From contig CP085689.1 in the NCBI GenBank assembly GCA_020683205.1, positions 930,001-994,000 on the forward strand: DNA of 64,000 nt, given 5' to 3'. Position numbers and translations under genes: made by a program. Positions within the stretch are counted from its first letter, which is position 1; the number at the start of each line of letters is the position of its first letter. Under the pieces are notes generated by a model. That model was not told the DNA's origin. It saw only the letters and a list, made by a program, of their open reading frames with translations, and ran no database searches. Shown here piece by piece: positions 18,294 to 27,896 of this stretch. Origin of the DNA: Lentisphaerae bacterium WC36 (GTDB lineage: Bacteria > Verrucomicrobiota > Lentisphaeria > Victivallales > SZUA-371).

Positions 18294-18622
18294 TCTAGTT
18301 TAAAATTAAGTTGTTTGAATACTAAAAGATTATGCGTTAGATTTTACTGTTTTAGAGAACAATGCAACGAAATATGGTAAGGAATTTATTAAGAAACATA
18401 TTTTAGAACTTAAGTAGTCGTTTTGCAAGACATGACGTTGAGTTTTGTCATTTATATTAACAAATGAATAAAAGAATTTTTTAAATAGATTAGAAAATTT
18501 GAATAACAGATAAATTCAAAATAATTATTTTTTCGGGTTTGTGTTTTTTTATCGACAGCACATTTTTGTAATGGTTATTTTAAAGGAATAATTTTTTTAT
18601 TTAGTATTTGATTTATGGATTA
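18294..18622. other. 329-bp intergenic region between convergent genes
   Basis: AT-rich, with no clear RNA gene and no strong hairpin terminator. On the plus strand about 33 codons ending at a TAG at 18415 read like protein (LKDYALDFTVLENNA, then FIKKHILELK) but have no start codon. This could be a remnant of a decayed gene or chance. Confidence 0.4.
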
Positions 18623-21018
18623 TTAATTTTTTGTTGCCTTGTAACAATTTTCAATTAACATTGTACCATCTTTTTTAATTACATGTCTATAGCCAGAAAC
18701 ATTGATTTTATTTCCTAAAACCTTAAAAGGCTTTTCCCAAATAATTTTATTCCCTCTGCGTAAAATACAAATACTATCTTTTGTAAATTCACGGCTATAT
18801 TTTGTCGAACCAGCTTGATAGCTCCATGTGCCTAGTACTGGATGATTTTTAGTAACTTTTTTCTCAGACTCAGGATCTTTGCCAACAAAAGGTGTTCTTT
18901 CTTGAAGTTCACGTAATTTACTCCAATTTCTTTTGTGGTCATCAAAGTTTAGAATTCTAATTTCACGAGGTTCCAATTCAATTGTAATTGTTTCGCCATA
19001 TTTGTAGCTTGACTTTAAACCTTTTTCATCAGATACCATTGGTGAAGAAAGGAAATATTTCATAGCTTTTGCATCTTTTGTTAAACCAAAATCACGGTCT
19101 AGCGTGAATGAATAAGTTACTTTCTTTTCGCTTGGGTTGTGAATACTTACATAACCACGCTTTTTGTTCCACGCAGTGTAGCCATAAACATCGCCCTTTC
19201 TTGGATTGCCTCCATGCATTCTTGCACGGTTGAATAAAGGAAATACATCCTCAACCCAATGTAATCCTTCACTTAAGATGTCCCAGTCATAAGCACCCAA
19301 AACAAATGGTTTAATATATAATTCAACAAAACCAGTTCCACGTGACATATTCATGTATAAATATTTTCTAAATGTTTTTTTGGTTTCTCCAGTTCTAGTT
19401 TTCTTTGGTTCATGATTAAATAACGATGAAATTGGATAATGAGTTTTTTTTTGTTCCAAATTTCATAGTAAACACCATCACGATAAACTAACTCTTGAGT
19501 ACGGCTACTTCCTCCTGCTGCATCACCAGCATTAATCATCCATACTGAGTCAACGTACATCATCCACCATGAACTTAGATATGCTCCGTTAGAAATAACA
19601 ATGTAAATGTTTGGATTTACTTCGTCCATTTTGCTGAAAATTTCCATTAAACGCTCAGTTCCCGCAACAAGATAGTAAGTTTTTAATTCATCATATTTTG
19701 CATCATTTAATTCTTTACTGTTACCTTTGATTCCTTTTGGTAGAATTTGAGGCATCGAAGGTAGTCCATATTTTTGACCATCAACTTCAAAATTTCGTGT
19801 ATTTAAATGCCCAAATACTCCGTCAAGCTTGAAGTAATCAATACCACTTGACGCTAGTTGTACCATACGCTTTTCAAGTGCAGACATATACTTAGGACCA
19901 GCCATTGACATCCATGGAGCAATTGACTCGTAGCCTGCTGCTTTTAGTTTAGGAATTGCTCTTTGTCCACCAAAAATACATCCTGGACTTAGCCATAAGC
20001 CTAGTGACGAGTGCACTCTGTGGGCATTATTTAAACTAGTGTGAAAATCACTATCAAACTTCTTTGTATTAACTGGCCAAACAATATCTTTGCTCCAATC
20101 TTTGCTAGTATCTTGCCAGCCGTCATCAATGACATAAGCTTTTAATGGAGAATTCCCTCTTGTTACACAAAGTTCATTGTTAATTTTTTTAATTGATTTA
20201 GCGAATTTACCCTTTGAAGTTCTTGGTCCGCCATTAAACCAAGTATTGTATTGAGTTTGTAAACGTAGTGGGCGAGCTCTAATTTTTTCTATATATTCAT
20301 AAAAAGCATCTGAAGAGTATTTATCATTGTCAGCTACTCCAACTACTGCTTTGTAAGTTTTATATGTTGTATTTGCTTTTACTTCACGGCCCCATAAATA
20401 TCCGCATGCTAGTGTTTTATCATCTGAAACGGTATTGTTTGAAGCAGGAAATTCCACACCCCAGAAGGTTGCAGAATCTTTAGTGAAAACAGGTTGACCA
20501 AGACCTGGACTCCATTTCCATGGTGCTTGAGCAGTAATTCTCTTAATTTTATATGGTTGATATGCATCTGCAATATTTAATGATTCAATGTCGACCTTTT
20601 CAATTACGATTGATTTTTGAGGCGTTATTTGTAAATATTTATACATGAATTTTGCATCTTTATTTACTTCATAGAAGACAGTAACTTTTAATTGATATTC
20701 TTTGTTAAATAATTCAAATTTTATTCCTTTAGCGTCACTTTTTTGATATTTTTTAACGTTAAGTACTTTAAAATCATCAGCAGTTAAAACTTTGTCAGTA
20801 TTTTCAACATGAGTTCCTTTAGAAACTCTGATGCTAAATTCTGCACTTTTTGTAGGAATTATCTCTTTATTAGCCTCATGGTTAATAATTTTCACGGTGT
20901 GCAACTTTTCGCCGTCATCAATAATTCTTGTTACAAACTTGTTACCAATTTCATAATCTGCATAGACGTTTCCTAGAATTGTCGCAAAACTTCCTAAGCT
21001 CAATAATAACTTCTTCAT
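18623..21018 (-). pseudogene. Secreted clan GH-D-like glycosidase (alpha-galactosidase-like), frameshifted
   Basis: One gene now read in two frames: codons from 21018 leftward, then a frame change near a run of nine T (plus strand 19444-19452). The rest continues to 18623. Rejoined, it would be about 795 residues. The first part has a signal peptide (MKKLLLSLGSFATILGNVYA), a beta-rich N-terminal domain, KAYVIDDGWQD near residue 296, LGLWLSPGCIF and SGIDYFKLDG near residue 390, where the Asp fits the nucleophile of GH27/36-type (clan GH-D) enzymes. The second part continues with RGTGFVELYIKPFVL, a C-terminal beta domain and LGTWSYQAGSTKYSREF. The family assignment is by motif only. The break may be a real inactivation, homopolymer slippage or a sequencing error. 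Confidence 0.75.
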
Positions 21019-21357
21019 TCTCTAAGTCCTCTTTTTTTTAACATTTAATATTAATGGTAATCTTCTATAAAAGACACTAAATTTATTAAATGTCCAATAA
21101 AAAATTTAAATTATTTTTCTAAATTGATTAATTCTTTTTTTGTAAAATAGTAATTTATGTAGTAAGGAAAAATATAGATAACTAACATTATAGCCTTGAT
21201 TATTGAAAGATTTTAGCTGTGTAAAACTCATTAGTTTGTCAAAATTATGAGAATTTTGAACCGTTAATTATATTTTTATACATATTTAAATTGTTTTGTT
21301 TTTTTAACTAAAAGACTGCAATTAGATGATAATTGCAGTCTTGATATTTCAAAAAAT
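21019..21357. other. Glycosidase upstream region with an inverted repeat
   Basis: 339 bp. It ends near the glycosidase start with a good ribosome site (GAGGACTTAGAGA before the minus-strand ATG). A perfect 8-bp inverted repeat TCAAAATT-ATGAG-AATTTTGA lies at 21239-21259 and overlaps a minus-strand TTGACA (21237-21242). A TATAAT is found at 21187-21192 on the minus strand but no -35 fits it at normal spacing. The PhnA-side terminator is listed separately. Confidence 0.4.
21312..21342 (-). terminator. Rho-independent terminator of the PhnA/YjdM gene
   Basis: A 13-bp perfect stem (AAGACTGCAATTA with TAATTGCAGTCTT, 5-nt loop) starts 16 bp past the stop of the leftward PhnA/YjdM gene. On the minus strand it is followed by TTAGTT and an A/T-rich tract. 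Confidence 0.75.
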
Positions 21358-21708
21358 TTATGAAACTTTTTTCACAAATTCGCTTTTTAATTTCATTGGA
21401 CCAATGCCCGGAATTTTGCAGTCAATATCATGATCTCCGCCAACTAAGCGAATGTTTTTTACTTTGGTGCCGACTTTTACAACCAATGATGAACCTTTAA
21501 CTTTCAAATCCTTGATTACAGTCACTGTGTCACCATCAACTAATTCGTTGCCGTTTGCATCTTTTATAGTATTTTCAGTAATTGTTTCAGTTTCTTCAGC
21601 AATATCTTCAGCTGTAAATTCATGGCTACAGTCTGGACAAACAAATATTCTGCCATCATCGTAGGTGTATTCGCTATTGCATTTTGGACAATTTGGTAAT
21701 TCTTCCAT
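21358..21708 (-). CDS. yjdM: PhnA/YjdM family zinc-ribbon protein
   Basis: 116 residues. An N-terminal zinc ribbon has two CxxC pairs (CPKC and CPDC). Downstream are the family segments [39 protein letters not shown] and a C-terminal [20 protein letters not shown]. The family was named for alkylphosphonate use in E. coli, but the role of YjdM is not settled. The start at 21708 is chosen because AAGGAAATAGAC precedes that ATG; an upstream extension is hydrophobic and lacks support. It stands alone, with its own terminator. Confidence 0.93.
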   Translation of the reverse strand: MEELPNCPKCNSEYTYDDGRIFVCPDCSHEFTAEDIAEETETITENTIKDANGNELVDGDTVTVIKDLKVKGSSLVVKVGTKVKNIRLVGGDHDIDCKIPGIGPMKLKSEFVKKVS

Positions 21709-21883
21709 GTCTATTTCCTTTTCTTTTTGTTGAAATCCAATTAATATAATTAGCCAATATACACAAAAGAAAAAGTTTATCAATTCAATAGCTAAAAATT
21801 GGTCGAAAAAGTGTGGATTTGAGTTGCATTTAGTTTAAAATAATCATTATTGGCAGTAAATTTTCTGTAATGAAAACAAAATT

Positions 21884-23977
21884 TTATTGCCATTTGCGTG
21901 CTTCGTCATATTTTTCTAGAGAATTTAACAACGCAATCAATTTTATCTTTGCTTCTGGAATATTTTTTTTGGTTGCTTTTTCGTAACATTTTTGAGCTTT
22001 GTCATATTTTCCAGCGAGCTCAAAGATTTCTCCAATACCAATATACCCTCTATAATTATTATATTTTTTTATTGCTCGCATATAATACTTCGTAGCTGTG
22101 TCATATTTTTTTTGATCTCTATAAAAATCACCAATGGTTATGATTGCATTAATGTTGCCTGTCTTTGCGAAAATTTCAAGAATTTTTATACCAGCATTAG
22201 ATTTGTTTAATTTGTTTAGGTATAAATATCCTAATTTTAAAAGAGCCTCATAGTTGCCATTAATATGTGCTTTTTCATACCAAATTTCAGCATCAGTATA
22301 ATTATTTTGCTTTTCATAAATCATTGCAATTTCATAAGCTGCCTGATGTGAATCTTTTTGATAAGCTTGAATATATAACTTAATTGCTTCTTGAAAATTT
22401 TGCATTTTTTTTGCTAAAGATGCTAGATGAATAATTGCCTCAATATTGCTCAATTTAACAGCTTTGTTATAGTATATCATGGCTTTGTCGCTATCATTTT
22501 GTGATGAAGCAATTTTTGCATAAAGATAGTTTGAAGTGCCAGCATCATTTTCTTCAAGTTTTTTCGCATAGGTTAGTGCATTTTTAAAATCTTTTTGACG
22601 AATGTAAAACAATGCTAATTCTTTATTTATTGCCTTAACATTGTTTTCGAGAGCTTTTTTAAAATAACCAATGGCAGCTTCATAGTCACCTTTTTGTTCA
22701 CAAATTTTAGCCAAACCAAGGTAGCCTGAAAAGTTTTCTCGAATATTTATAGCTTGACTGTAAAAGCTTTGCGCTTTATCAAAATTTTTACGGCTCAAAT
22801 AGTAATCACCAACTTCAAAAATGGCTTGGTCTTCTCCTTTTTTTGCTATTTTTTCAAGGTATTTAAGGGCCGTTTGTGGTTTGTTAAAGCTATGTAAATA
22901 AATTTTTCCAATGCTGTAGCTGGCGTAATTATTGCCCATTTTTTGAGCTATTTTATACCATTTTAAGGCATTGACCAAATCCTTTTTAATTTTATACATA
23001 TTAGCAATTTCATATGCTGCGCGATTAGAATTTTTTTTATATTCTTTGGTATATAACTTTAATGCTTTGGTGTATTCTTGATTATTTTTTGCAATATTTG
23101 CTAATTCATAAATAGCGTCACTATTTTCATGTCTTGCAGCAATAGTGAAGTAGTTAAGTGCTTCTTTGCTTTTATTTTGTTTAGATGCAATTTTCCCAAA
23201 AAGGTAATTAGCTACGCCTTCGTTTTTTTCCACTTCCATTTGTGCGCATTCACGTGCATTATCATAATCATCAAAACTTAGGTAATAGAGAGCTAAATCT
23301 TTATTGGCATAACTAACACCTTTTGATATTGCCATTTTATAATGTTTGATGGCTTGCTTTTTGTTATTCATCGCTTTATAGATCTCTGCCATCTCAAAAT
23401 CAATAGTTTTGAAGTTATTTTTGCTTTCTTTTAAAACGTCAGTGTAATACTTAAGCGCTTTATCATATTTTTTTCCACAGTGGTATAAATAGCCAAAAAT
23501 AACTTTTTGGTATATATATGTATTATCAAGTTCAGTGCTATTTATTTCAATTGCAAGTTTGAAATTTTTGGTGTGACGATAAGTTTCAAGTGCATATGAA
23601 TTACGAGCCATGCCTAATTTAAATTCTTCAAGGGCTTTTTTATAGAGAGGTGCAGCCTTTTCATAATTGTTCATTGTTTTTGAGTAAAAGTCTGCTAAAC
23701 GAACCAGAGGATGACCTTTTCTAGTTTTTAGATAGGCAAGTTTAAACCAATATTCAGCTTTTTTATAATTTTTACGTTTTACATAATAATCACCATTGCG
23801 AAGCGCTTTGAAATAATCAAAATTTTTATCAACTTGAATTGATTGTTGATGGGCTAAATATTCTTTGTTTTGGGTGAATTTTTTATCGGCACCATAAATT
23901 TGTGTAGAACTTAAGTTTAAACAAAAACTTAAGTAGAGGATTATTGCAAATAAAAAATATTTATTTTGTTTTTTCAT
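21884..23977 (-). CDS. Exported TPR/Sel1-repeat protein
   Basis: About 697 residues with a signal peptide (KKQNKYFLFAIILYLSFCLN, ending near TQIYGA). The rest is almost entirely helical repeats of 34-36 residues, such as YYVKRKNYKKAEYWFKLAYL and AYEIANMYKIKKDLVNALKW. Two groups of units resemble each other, which suggests internal duplication. Such solenoids bind proteins; no catalytic domain is seen. It sits directly downstream of a second TPR protein whose stop lies 35 bp before this start; an ATG at 24010 overlapping that stop is an alternative. Role unknown, probably an extracytoplasmic scaffold. Confidence 0.8.
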   Translation of the reverse strand: MKKQNKYFLFAIILYLSFCLNLSSTQIYGADKKFTQNKEYLAHQQSIQVDKNFDYFKALRNGDYYVKRKNYKKAEYWFKLAYLKTRKGHPLVRLADFYSKTMNNYEKAAPLYKKALEEFKLGMARNSYALETYRHTKNFKLAIEINSTELDNTYIYQKVIFGYLYHCGKKYDKALKYYTDVLKESKNNFKTIDFEMAEIYKAMNNKKQAIKHYKMAISKGVSYANKDLALYYLSFDDYDNARECAQMEVEKNEGVANYLFGKIASKQNKSKEALNYFTIAARHENSDAIYELANIAKNNQEYTKALKLYTKEYKKNSNRAAYEIANMYKIKKDLVNALKWYKIAQKMGNNYASYSIGKIYLHSFNKPQTALKYLEKIAKKGEDQAIFEVGDYYLSRKNFDKAQSFYSQAINIRENFSGYLGLAKICEQKGDYEAAIGYFKKALENNVKAINKELALFYIRQKDFKNALTYAKKLEENDAGTSNYLYAKIASSQNDSDKAMIYYNKAVKLSNIEAIIHLASLAKKMQNFQEAIKLYIQAYQKDSHQAAYEIAMIYEKQNNYTDAEIWYEKAHINGNYEALLKLGYLYLNKLNKSNAGIKILEIFAKTGNINAIITIGDFYRDQKKYDTATKYYMRAIKKYNNYRGYIGIGEIFELAGKYDKAQKCYEKATKKNIPEAKIKLIALLNSLEKYDEARKWQ

Positions 23978-24011
23978 AATAACTAGTATACTTTTCAGTT
24001 TAATGGACATC

Positions 24012-25484
24012 TCAGTCAATTGGTTTTATTTTTTTTGCTGCTACTTTTTTAGCTTCTTCAGTTTTTCCTTGAGAATTTAATAGTGCAATTAATTTTTCTT
24101 GCGCATTAAAAAAAGTACGAAATGATTTCATTGCTTTTTCGTAACATTTTTGTGCTTTATCATATTTTTTTGCAATTTCAAAGAGTTCTCCGAGTTTAAT
24201 ATAGCCAGCAGAATAGTTGAACTTTTTGATTGATGATAGATAATATTTTGAAGCCTTGTCATAGTTTTTTTGTTTTTTGTAGTAATCGCCAATTTCAATA
24301 ATTATATGTTTATAACCTTTTTTTATACTTTTATGAAGATACTTGAAACCTATTTTTTGATTCTTTAATTTATACAAATATAAACGACCTAAGTGGTAAG
24401 TAGCTGGATGAAAATAAAGTGATTCGGCTTTTTTATACCAAGCAATAGCTTTTTTATAGTTTTTTTGCTCTTCATAAACCGCTCCAATTTCTGCCGCTGC
24501 TTCAGGACAGTCCAGCTTTAGAGCCATTCGGTAATGGCGAATTGCTTCCTGATAATTTTTATTCATTTTAGCAATTAATCCTAGCCTTCTTATTGCTTTA
24601 ACATCACCAGACTCGGCGACAATTTTGAAGTTTTCAGCTGCTTCTTTTAAATTATTTTTTCTTAAAGCTATTTCCCCAATAATAAAAGCGGCATCATTTT
24701 TGTTTTTATCTTTAATAATTTCATATTGTTTAAAGGCATTATCAAAATCATTTTGTCGACAATAATAGAGTGCAAATTGTAAATGAGCTTGAGGAACTTT
24801 TGCTTCTATTGCTTTATTATACCATGTGACAGCTTGCTTCGTGTTATGTATACTTTCATAAACTCGTGCCGTACATAGATGAGTTTTGACTGGTTTTTTT
24901 AGTGCACGTAAATCATGATACCAATTTAATGCAGCAAGACAAACTTCCGCATCTTCATAAACACGCCCTAAATCGTAATTTTCATTATATGTCTTATCAT
25001 TTACTGAATAAAATTGAAGTATTTTTTCCACCGCTTTAAAGTTACGATAATGTTTATAAATAATTACAGCCATTCTTAATTTAATATCTGGATGCTGAGT
25101 TAAATAATTTTTAATTTTATCATAATAAAAAATTGCTTTTTTAGGATTTTTTAGATGTAATTCATATAGTTCAGCAAGTTTTTTTATTTGATGTGCATCA
25201 TCACGTAGTTTAATTGCTTCTACATAAAGTTTTTCTGCTTGTTTATATTCCTTAGCTTTGACACATAAATCGGCAATAGCAAACATTAATATATAGTTAC
25301 TTGGAGTTAATTGTTTAGTTAACTCTTTTATTTGTTCTTTTAAAGGAAGGTGTTTTACTTTGTCAAGCTTTTTTTGAATATATTCATTATAAGAAACAAT
25401 TTCAGCAGCAAAGGAAATATTTGTTAGTAATAAAGCGCTTGATATAAAGATAAAATAGAGGAATAATTTTTTGACATATTGCAT
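24012..25484 (-). CDS. Exported TPR/Sel1-repeat protein, paralog of its neighbour
   Basis: 490 residues. A signal peptide (MQYVKKLFLYFIFISSALLL, ending ISFAAE) precedes tandem TPR/Sel1-like helical units such as AVTWYNKAIEAKVPQAHLQF and AIAWYKKAESLYFHPATYHL. Sequence and layout match the neighbouring 697-residue protein, including a shared ending (FEIAKKYDKAQKCYEKAMK here, FELAGKYDKAQKCYEKATK there). The two probably arose by duplication and act together. It is the first gene of the pair; the region upstream carries a repeated operator-like sequence. Confidence 0.8.
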   Translation of the reverse strand: MQYVKKLFLYFIFISSALLLTNISFAAEIVSYNEYIQKKLDKVKHLPLKEQIKELTKQLTPSNYILMFAIADLCVKAKEYKQAEKLYVEAIKLRDDAHQIKKLAELYELHLKNPKKAIFYYDKIKNYLTQHPDIKLRMAVIIYKHYRNFKAVEKILQFYSVNDKTYNENYDLGRVYEDAEVCLAALNWYHDLRALKKPVKTHLCTARVYESIHNTKQAVTWYNKAIEAKVPQAHLQFALYYCRQNDFDNAFKQYEIIKDKNKNDAAFIIGEIALRKNNLKEAAENFKIVAESGDVKAIRRLGLIAKMNKNYQEAIRHYRMALKLDCPEAAAEIGAVYEEQKNYKKAIAWYKKAESLYFHPATYHLGRLYLYKLKNQKIGFKYLHKSIKKGYKHIIIEIGDYYKKQKNYDKASKYYLSSIKKFNYSAGYIKLGELFEIAKKYDKAQKCYEKAMKSFRTFFNAQEKLIALLNSQGKTEEAKKVAAKKIKPID

Positions 25485-25560
25485 AAATACTACTTTTTTG
25501 TTTAATTTAAATTTAGTAATTAGTCATAAAATAGCGTGATTTGATTAAAAAGCTAGTTAA

Positions 25561-25596
25561 ATTATACTAAAATAGTAAAAATATACTAAACTAGTA
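25561..25596 (-). promoter_or_regulatory. Promoter and twin operator of the TPR-protein pair
   Basis: Two copies of the inverted repeat TACTA-n3-TAGTA (25565-25577 and 25584-25596) lie 19 bp apart. On the minus strand they overlap a -10 TATAAT (25561-25566) with a weak -35 TTAGTA 17 bp upstream. This geometry fits a repressor site covering a promoter about 75 bp from the TPR gene start. The regulator is unknown. Confidence 0.45.
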
Positions 25597-25626
25597 AGGT
25601 TTAAGGTTGATTTGTGATGTAAAATA

Positions 25627-26076
25627 TTATTTGGTAAGTTTACAAATTAGTGAATTAAGTTGATTTGTAAAATTTTGCCGGTTACGGTCATTAAATGGAG
25701 GTGGTCCTCCTGTTTCCATGCCATTGTCGCGAAACTCTTGCATCATGTCACGAATCGCTAAACGCTCTTTGATGTTGCGCTCAGTATAAAGCTCGCCACG
25801 AGGATTCAAGGCAAATGCTTTTTTTGTCACAGCTTTATCAGCAAGTGGAATATCTGCTGTTATGACAATATCGTTTACTTCAACCAATTCAGCAATTTTA
25901 TTGTCGGCTGCATCAAGGTTAGATTTTACACGAATAAATTGAATGTATTGAGAATAAGGAACTTTAAAGTATTGATCTGCAACCAAAATTAACTCTATTT
26001 TTTTGCGCTCAGCAACTTTGTATAGTACTTCCTTTATTGCCTTTGGACACGCATCTGCGTCAACATATATTTTCAT
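25627..26076 (-). CDS. yaiI: YaiI/YqxD family protein (DUF188)
   Basis: 149 residues of the YaiI/YqxD (UPF0178) family. It starts MKIYVDADACPKAIKEVLYK, the hallmark N-terminus with acidic residues of a PIN/NYN-like nuclease fold, and continues with IVITADIPLADKA and NPRGELYTERNI. The family is widespread and its biochemical role is unproven. The ATG at 26076 follows AAAGGAAAA; a longer upstream reading runs back into the terminator of the cold-shock gene and is rejected. Confidence 0.93.
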   Translation of the reverse strand: MKIYVDADACPKAIKEVLYKVAERKKIELILVADQYFKVPYSQYIQFIRVKSNLDAADNKIAELVEVNDIVITADIPLADKAVTKKAFALNPRGELYTERNIKERLAIRDMMQEFRDNGMETGGPPPFNDRNRQNFTNQLNSLICKLTK

Positions 26077-26104
26077 TTTTCCTTTTATATTTCTAAAAAA
26101 TATA

Positions 26105-26130
26105 ACCCGATTGTTTTGAGACAATCGGGT
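26105..26130 (-). terminator. Terminator of the cold-shock gene
   Basis: A perfect 10-bp stem ACCCGATTGT/ACAATCGGGT with a 6-nt loop. On the minus strand it is followed by TATATTTTTT. It lies just past the cold-shock protein stop and before the yaiI start. Confidence 0.85.
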
Positions 26131-26152
26131 ATATTGTAGTAATAAAAAAAAC

Positions 26153-26365
26153 TTATAGTACTACAACTTCAGCAGCTTGTGGACCACGGCTAGTTTCTTG
26201 AGTAGAGAATTCAACTTTTTGACCCTCTTTAAGTACTTTGAAACCTTCGCTTTGAATAGCTGAAAAATGTACAAAAATGTCTTTTTCTCCGCTATATTCA
26301 ATAAATCCAAAACCTTTTGTTTCGTCGAACCACTTAACTGTTCCTGTAAATTTTTGATCTGACAT
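26153..26365 (-). CDS. Cold-shock domain protein (CspA family)
   Basis: 70 residues, a complete cold-shock domain. It contains [18 protein letters not shown] (RNP1, KGFGFIEY) and [10 protein letters not shown] (RNP2), and ends with [20 protein letters not shown]. It would bind single-stranded RNA or DNA and may melt secondary structure. AAAGGATTTTATT precedes the start. A predicted promoter lies about 80 bp upstream. Whether this copy is cold-induced cannot be told from the sequence. Confidence 0.96.
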   Translation of the reverse strand: MSDQKFTGTVKWFDETKGFGFIEYSGEKDIFVHFSAIQSEGFKVLKEGQKVEFSTQETSRGPQAAEVVVL

Positions 26366-26440
26366 AATAAAATCCTTTTATGTTATATTTTTTCTTTACT
26401 AACACTTTAAAAAAATTGCTTTCGCAAGCATTATTCAAAA

Positions 26441-26470
26441 AGTATAAAAATAACAGCGCCTAGTTGTCAT
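26441..26470 (-). promoter_or_regulatory. Predicted sigma70-type promoter of the cold-shock gene
   Basis: On the minus strand ATGACA (26465-26470) is followed after 18 bp by TATACT (26441-26446), each one mismatch from consensus. This gives a leader of about 65 nt containing a small GC-containing hairpin (TTGC-GAAA-GCAA, near 26417-26428). Confidence 0.5.
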
Positions 26471-26852
26471 AACTTTTTTAAAAATGTTAATTATATAAAT
26501 TTATTAAATTAAAATTTTTAATTTTAAAAGCATTTCACAAAGAGTGAGGTTTCTTGAAGTAAACAATATTGGTCTGATTTTAATAAAACGAGAAGTGTTA
26601 GTAAAAAATAAACAATAAAAATCAACAAATCAAGTAGCTTTTAGTTCAGTTTTTGACATTAAAACCACTGCTAGTATTTAATTTACATAGCTAAATAGCT
26701 TAAAGCAAACTAATTTAGTAAAATTTCATTAAAATTGTAAAAATTTCTGTTATTTTATTAAAAAAACTAGTTAGAAAATAGCCTAAATGATAAAAATTCT
26801 TATAATTTTATTTGCTTTTCTTTAAAATTATATTCTTTTAATAAAATAATTG
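26471..26852. other. Divergent spacer between the cold-shock gene and the btu riboswitch
   Basis: Very AT-rich, without a gene or RNA that can be recognised. A TTGACA at about 26653 and a TATAAT near 26801 are present, but neither has a good partner at normal spacing. The promoter of the btu operon must lie here. Confidence 0.4.
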
Positions 26853-27000
26853 AAGAATTCGAGTGCAATGAATGTCGTGAAATTCGGCAACTGTCGCGCA
26901 ACTGTGTTCAGATAATTTATCTGTGAGTCAGATCTTGCCTCGAAGGTTAAACGGTTTTATTTAGCGATTTAAAACCACAAGTGCGCATGACACAAATAAG
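26853..27000 (+). promoter_or_regulatory. Cobalamin riboswitch of the pseudopilin-btuFCD operon
   Basis: Contains the core GTCGTGAAATTCGGCAACTG followed by TCGCGCAACTGTG, then GTGAGTCAGATCTTGCC. The outer stem is CGAG-t-GCAA with TTGC-c-TCG. Near the 3' end, GTGCGCATGACACAA can supply the kissing loop pairing with GCGCA of the core. AAGGA follows at once, 11 nt before the pseudopilin ATG, so ligand binding would probably mask the ribosome site. This puts the pseudopilin and BtuFCD under B12 repression. Confidence 0.93.
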
Positions 27001-27014
27001 GAATAACAAAAGTT

Positions 27015-27896
27015 ATGTCAGAGAAAAAAAAATCTGCTGTATTGCAAAAAATTTCTTTTTGCAACTTCGTAAAATTATCATCTAAAATTACTAAATTTCA
27101 AAAATTTACGCTAATTGAATTATTAGTCGTTGTGGCTATTATTGCTATTTTGGCAGGAATGCTATTGCCCGCATTAGGGTCTGCTCGTGATAAAGCAAAG
27201 GCAATTTCGTGTCGAAGTAATTTGCGTCAATTTTATTTAGCGAATAGTATGTACGCAACTGATCACAAAGGTTTTTATGTTCCAGTAGCAAAAGATATGA
27301 TGGGGGCAAACAAAGAACGTTGGCATGGAATTAGTGAATCTGGAGGGTGGAGTAATAATAAAAATTTTGAGTTTAAAGATTCTGAAATAGCGCCATATTT
27401 AGGTGGAGGCAATATTAAATATTGTCGAACAATGAAGGGGATGATTGAAAATATTGACTCAATGCCAGCTTATGAGCGAGGCGGTGGAGGGTATGGTTAT
27501 AATCAAATGATTGGTATGAGAGGTAAAGTTGATTGGAGTAATTTCGTTACTTTTAAAAATTATGATACGGGATATTTATCGTCAAGAATAAAAAATTCTA
27601 CTGAAAAGGTGATGTTTGGAGATTCTGGCTGCTTAGTTGATTCTTCAGGAAATGTGGCAATGGGAGCTAATGGTTTGTTAGCAGTTAATTCATTTCTACA
27701 ACAGCCTGATCAAGGCTATGATGTTTACCCTACCAACCATTTTCGGCACAATGACACAGCTAATATTGCATGGTGTGATGGTCATATTTCAGGAGAAAAA
27801 ATGGTTGATTCAAATATTGCTTCATGGAATAAATTTAATTTAGGATTTATTGGTACAATTGAAGATAATCGTTATTATGACCCAGAGATGAACTAA
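27015..27896 (+). CDS. Pseudopilin-like H-x9-DG protein, first gene of the B12-uptake operon
   Basis: 293 residues. A leader of about 30 basic residues precedes the prepilin motif [20 protein letters not shown] (Glu at +5), one long N-terminal helix and [20 protein letters not shown]. The rest is a globular domain with aromatic and glycine-rich segments (YGYNQMIG). It ends in a C-terminal H-x9-DG signature: a His in NHFRH, nine residues, then DGH. These marks are typical of type II secretion-like pseudopilins abundant in Lentisphaerota and Planctomycetota. Its ATG follows the B12 riboswitch directly, and its stop overlaps the btuF start by 1 nt, so it is made together with the B12 importer. 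A role in capturing B12 or its binders at the surface is an inference from context. Confidence 0.88.
   Translation: MSEKKKSAVLQKISFCNFVKLSSKITKFQKFTLIELLVVVAIIAILAGMLLPALGSARDKAKAISCRSNLRQFYLANSMYATDHKGFYVPVAKDMMGANKERWHGISESGGWSNNKNFEFKDSEIAPYLGGGNIKYCRTMKGMIENIDSMPAYERGGGGYGYNQMIGMRGKVDWSNFVTFKNYDTGYLSSRIKNSTEKVMFGDSGCLVDSSGNVAMGANGLLAVNSFLQQPDQGYDVYPTNHFRHNDTANIAWCDGHISGEKMVDSNIASWNKFNLGFIGTIEDNRYYDPEMN

Noticed and set aside
18316-18417. 33 open codons reading LKDYALDFTVLENNA
   Set aside because: There is no start codon or ribosome site and an upstream stop is close; it may be a relic but cannot be supported as a gene.
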